Source: Flaviramulus sp. (lineage in GTDB: Bacteria > Bacteroidota > Bacteroidia > Flavobacteriales > Flavobacteriaceae). From it: a stretch of 6,595 nt of DNA. The position numbers were made by a program, and so were the translations under genes. The stretch is from contig JALRJA010000380.1 of NCBI GenBank assembly GCA_023255235.1, positions 1 through 6,595 of the forward strand, read 5' to 3'. Shown one piece after another: positions 4,138 to 6,595 of this stretch (the first letter of the stretch is position 1; every line of letters begins with the position of its first letter). Under the pieces are notes generated by a model. That model saw nothing but the letters and a program-made list of their open reading frames with translations. It was not told where the DNA came from and made no database searches.

Positions 4138-6595
4138 CTATTTATTATTCAAATGATTATTTTGACTCAAATAGGTTTCCCAATTTTTATGCATTTGAAT
4201 GATTTGATAATTTGTAGATGTTATTGTATGGTATGGGACTTTAATTTTTTTCTTATCGTCTTTTGTTAACAGTTGATCAAAAGCTTTGGCAACTTGTGGG
4301 TTCTTTAAACCATGAACAACAACAAAAGATACTTTTGGATTATACACATCTAACGATGATGATAATTCATAATATTTTATATTCTTTAAAATGGTATTTA
4401 GTGTTTTTTGAAATTCTTCAACCTCAACAGGTTTGGCTTCTTTAAATTGAAAAACTATTTTATAATTGTTTGCTATACTATCGTTTTCTTCAATAAAATC
4501 TGGGTTTTTTAATTTGGGTAAAATATTAGATTCTATATTTTGTGCTTGTTTACCTTCTGGCGTATTGGCATAGGTAACCGCCACATTATTAATAGCCTTG
4601 GCGTATGCCTCATATCCATACAAACGCCCTATTGCTGTGGCTTTTAATAATTCTAATTTAGACACAATAGGTTCTCCATCAAAGGTGTTTATATATTCTG
4701 TGCTTTTTGAAATAACCTCTGTATATTTTTGGTTTTCATTTTGATTATACAAGGCTTCATACAAACTCTCAGGGCTGTTTTCGTCTTTATCTGAAACTAA
4801 TTCTGGATTTTTTAAAATAGCTGCATATCTTGATTCTGGATAGCTTGAAATAATATCGTTTTTTGTAATAGAAGCTTCGTCATTTTCGCCTAATAACTCA
4901 TAAATTTTATACAAATTATATTTTGAAGGAAGTATTAATCGTTCTTCAGGATTGCTTATTAACAACTCTTGAAATTTGTTTTTTGCAAGTTTATATTCTT
5001 TAAACTTCTCTTTGTAAATAAGCCCTAATTGATAATAAGCATAGTTGCGTTCTTTAGAAATACTATCAATTTCGTTTTCTTTGGAAGGAATTTTAGATAT
5101 ATAAAACTGTGGGTCATATTTTTCTTCATCTGAAGCTGTGATAATACTATTTTCTACAGAAGCGGTATTGTTATTTACTCCTAAAGCACTTTTGTTAGAC
5201 CATCTCCAATTGTCTTCTAAAGTACGATTACCCCATATTTTTGTAAATTCATTTTTACCAAATGCCACTGTTGTTGGGTTATAAAAATAAAATACTGCTG
5301 ATTGATTTGATGTATTACCAATTTGAAATGGTGCTGCCGTATTGTTGTTTAGGTTAACTAAGCCTGTATTTCGTTCTGTAACTTCAGCTTTTTCTTTTTC
5401 GGCTTCTTCTTTGGCTTTTAAAGTTTCAACAAATGATTCAAAATAGGTAAGTTTTTCACTTTCAGAAAGGTTTATTAATGTTAAAATACTGTCGTTTGTT
5501 TTGGCTTGTGTTTCATAAAATATAACGTCATCTAAATTATCTCGCTTACGCTTAATAACTCTGTAAGGTTTTGAATTAAGCACCAAATTACCCATAGTAC
5601 TATCATAGTATTTACTAGCTTCAGCATACAATGAAGCATCAAAATTCATATCACCTAAAATTTCATAAGTTTTTGCATTTAATATCTTATCTTTAGAATT
5701 GGTTCTTAGAGATTTGTTGTAATAAGCAACAGCTAAAGAATCTAAATTTGTGTTTAAATTAAAGTTGCCTATTTGATGGTATATTTTGTCTAAAAAAGGT
5801 CTGTTTTCTCTGTTTTCTTCAAGTTCTGCAAGTAATTCTAAGGCTTCCTGTTTATTACCATTTTCGTAATCAAAGTTTTTAAGTTTTTCAAGATGAGCCG
5901 CAATCATATAAATTCTGGGTGTTTTTCTGTTAAGCTCAATAACTTTGTTAAACACAATATTGGCACTGTCTTTATAGCCCAGTATATTATATAATTGCCC
6001 TTGAATAAATCTATATCTACCTCTTTCTTCGTTACTTTTTGTAGCTTGTGATGCTATTTCTAGTTGGGTTACAGCACTGTCTATAGATTTTGTGTTTAAA
6101 TAGGCTTGTGCTAAAATAGAAGTGGCGTCTGCCAAATCTTGCTCTTCAAGTTTTCCTTGTTCTAATAAGCGTTTTAGGTTTTTTATGGCTAATTCATCGT
6201 TATCTAAACGAATATTTGTTTTTTCTCGCCAAACTTTTGCCTGATTAATTTTATCGCTTGCAGGGTATTTATAAAGTATATAGTTAAATGCTTCTAGTGC
6301 AGGAATAAAGCGTTGGTCAAAATATCTGGCTTTACCTAAAAGCAAATAGGCTTCATCTATTTGTGGGTTTTTTTCTTTCCCATCTATATCCATACTGTGT
6401 TTTTGAATGGCTTTGGTAGCTTTTTCTTCTGCTCTGGTAAATTTTTCATTTCTAGATTCTTCAGAAAAATCAATATCTTCTATTACCTGCATGCGTTCTA
6501 TGGGTAGCACTTCCCAATAGTTGTCAAAATAGGTGTCGTTGAGGCTTTTTCTGCCTTCATCAAAAGCAACCGTACCGTTATAGAGTGCGTTGAAT
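4138..6595 (-). CDS. sprE: SprE/PorW-type TPR protein of the type IX secretion/gliding system, 5' end missing
   Basis: SprE (PorW in Porphyromonas) is an outer-membrane-associated lipoprotein with TPRs needed for type IX secretion and, in gliding flavobacteria, motility. The frame is open to the right edge; 818 residues are visible. A GTG at 6510 is internal: 28 further in-frame codons precede it (ALYNGTVAFDEGRKSL, then NYWEVLPIERM across the GTG). The signal peptide and lipobox are outside the window. Visible order: TPR-like helices (about 55-340; for example AYLLLGKARYFDQRF, 82-96), an acidic coiled segment (389-408), an Asn-rich linker (409-430), a block FYFYNPTTVAFGKNEF (435-450) plus IWGNRTLEDNWRWS, more TPRs (about 515-600), and a C-terminal alpha/beta domain (about 710-805) ending in NYQIIQMHKNWETYL. 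The FYFYNP block and the C-terminus are the main basis for the SprE call, recalled from family members. It is followed 8 bp later by bactofilin. Confidence 0.87.
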   Translation of the reverse strand, partial: FNALYNGTVAFDEGRKSLNDTYFDNYWEVLPIERMQVIEDIDFSEESRNEKFTRAEEKATKAIQKHSMDIDGKEKNPQIDEAYLLLGKARYFDQRFIPALEAFNYILYKYPASDKINQAKVWREKTNIRLDNDELAIKNLKRLLEQGKLEEQDLADATSILAQAYLNTKSIDSAVTQLEIASQATKSNEERGRYRFIQGQLYNILGYKDSANIVFNKVIELNRKTPRIYMIAAHLEKLKNFDYENGNKQEALELLAELEENRENRPFLDKIYHQIGNFNLNTNLDSLAVAYYNKSLRTNSKDKILNAKTYEILGDMNFDASLYAEASKYYDSTMGNLVLNSKPYRVIKRKRDNLDDVIFYETQAKTNDSILTLINLSESEKLTYFESFVETLKAKEEAEKEKAEVTERNTGLVNLNNNTAAPFQIGNTSNQSAVFYFYNPTTVAFGKNEFTKIWGNRTLEDNWRWSNKSALGVNNNTASVENSIITASDEEKYDPQFYISKIPSKENEIDSISKERNYAYYQLGLIYKEKFKEYKLAKNKFQELLISNPEERLILPSKYNLYKIYELLGENDEASITKNDIISSYPESRYAAILKNPELVSDKDENSPESLYEALYNQNENQKYTEVISKSTEYINTFDGEPIVSKLELLKATAIGRLYGYEAYAKAINNVAVTYANTPEGKQAQNIESNILPKLKNPDFIEENDSIANNYKIVFQFKEAKPVEVEEFQKTLNTILKNIKYYELSSSLDVYNPKVSFVVVHGLKNPQVAKAFDQLLTKDDKKKIKVPYHTITSTNYQIIQMHKNWETYLSQNNHLNNK

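Noticed and set aside
3738..4445. Plus-strand frames opposite bactofilin and the end of sprE
   Set aside because: They overlap recognised genes on the other strand, have low-complexity products and no promoter-like sequence.
6508..6510. GTG as the start of the SprE-type protein
   Set aside because: The frame stays open for 28 more codons to the window edge with family-like sequence (ALYNGTVAFDEGR), so the GTG encodes an internal Val and the true start is outside the window.

Overview
The window is the upstream part of a Bacteroidota ATP synthase (F-ATPase) operon, preceded by a type IX secretion/gliding gene and a bactofilin gene. Every gene lies on the minus strand, so transcription runs from the right edge to the left edge. 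Several features point to the family Flavobacteriaceae or a close relative: strongly AT-rich DNA, A/T-rich start regions without clear Shine-Dalgarno sites, a TTTG / TAnnTTTG promoter, an AtpB with a signal peptide and a long His-rich periplasmic extension, a SprE/PorW homologue, and the order bactofilin-atpZ-small membrane protein-atpB-E-F-H-A. The genus cannot be named from this sequence alone.

Layout in transcription order: (1) 6595-4138, a TPR protein of the SprE/PorW type, with its N-terminus beyond the window. (2) 4129-3713, bactofilin. (3) 3756-3523, AtpZ, which starts inside the bactofilin gene in another frame. (4) 3523-3137, a four-helix membrane protein of the DUF6168 type, joined to atpZ by a one-base TAATG overlap. 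(5) A 116-bp gap with a good Bacteroidota promoter at 3055-3083. (6) 3020-1926 atpB (a), 1892-1698 atpE (c), 1596-1096 atpF (b), 1088-558 atpH (delta) and 515-1 atpA (alpha). atpA is cut at the first glycine of its Walker A loop. The remaining catalytic genes are outside the window; in Bacteroidota atpG usually follows atpA and atpDC usually lies elsewhere.

Together the genes make the Fo motor (a, c and b subunits), the delta connector and the start of F1. AtpZ and the DUF6168-like protein sit where AtpZ/AtpI assembly factors normally sit. The c-subunit lacks the Na+-ligand pattern and the a-subunit keeps the essential Arg, so a proton-driven enzyme is predicted. SprE acts in the T9SS/gliding machinery, which is itself powered by proton motive force. 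Its position here is probably conserved gene order, not evidence of direct interaction.

The least ordinary signals are in the gaps. The atpE-atpF gap holds a perfect 12-bp hairpin with a U-tract in operon orientation, followed by a REP-like palindrome. The atpH-atpA gap is filled by a 7-bp-period degenerate repeat. A 44-bp out-of-frame overlap links bactofilin to atpZ. I see no novel defence system, mobile element, CRISPR array, tRNA or rRNA. No stretch over 300 bp lacks a gene.
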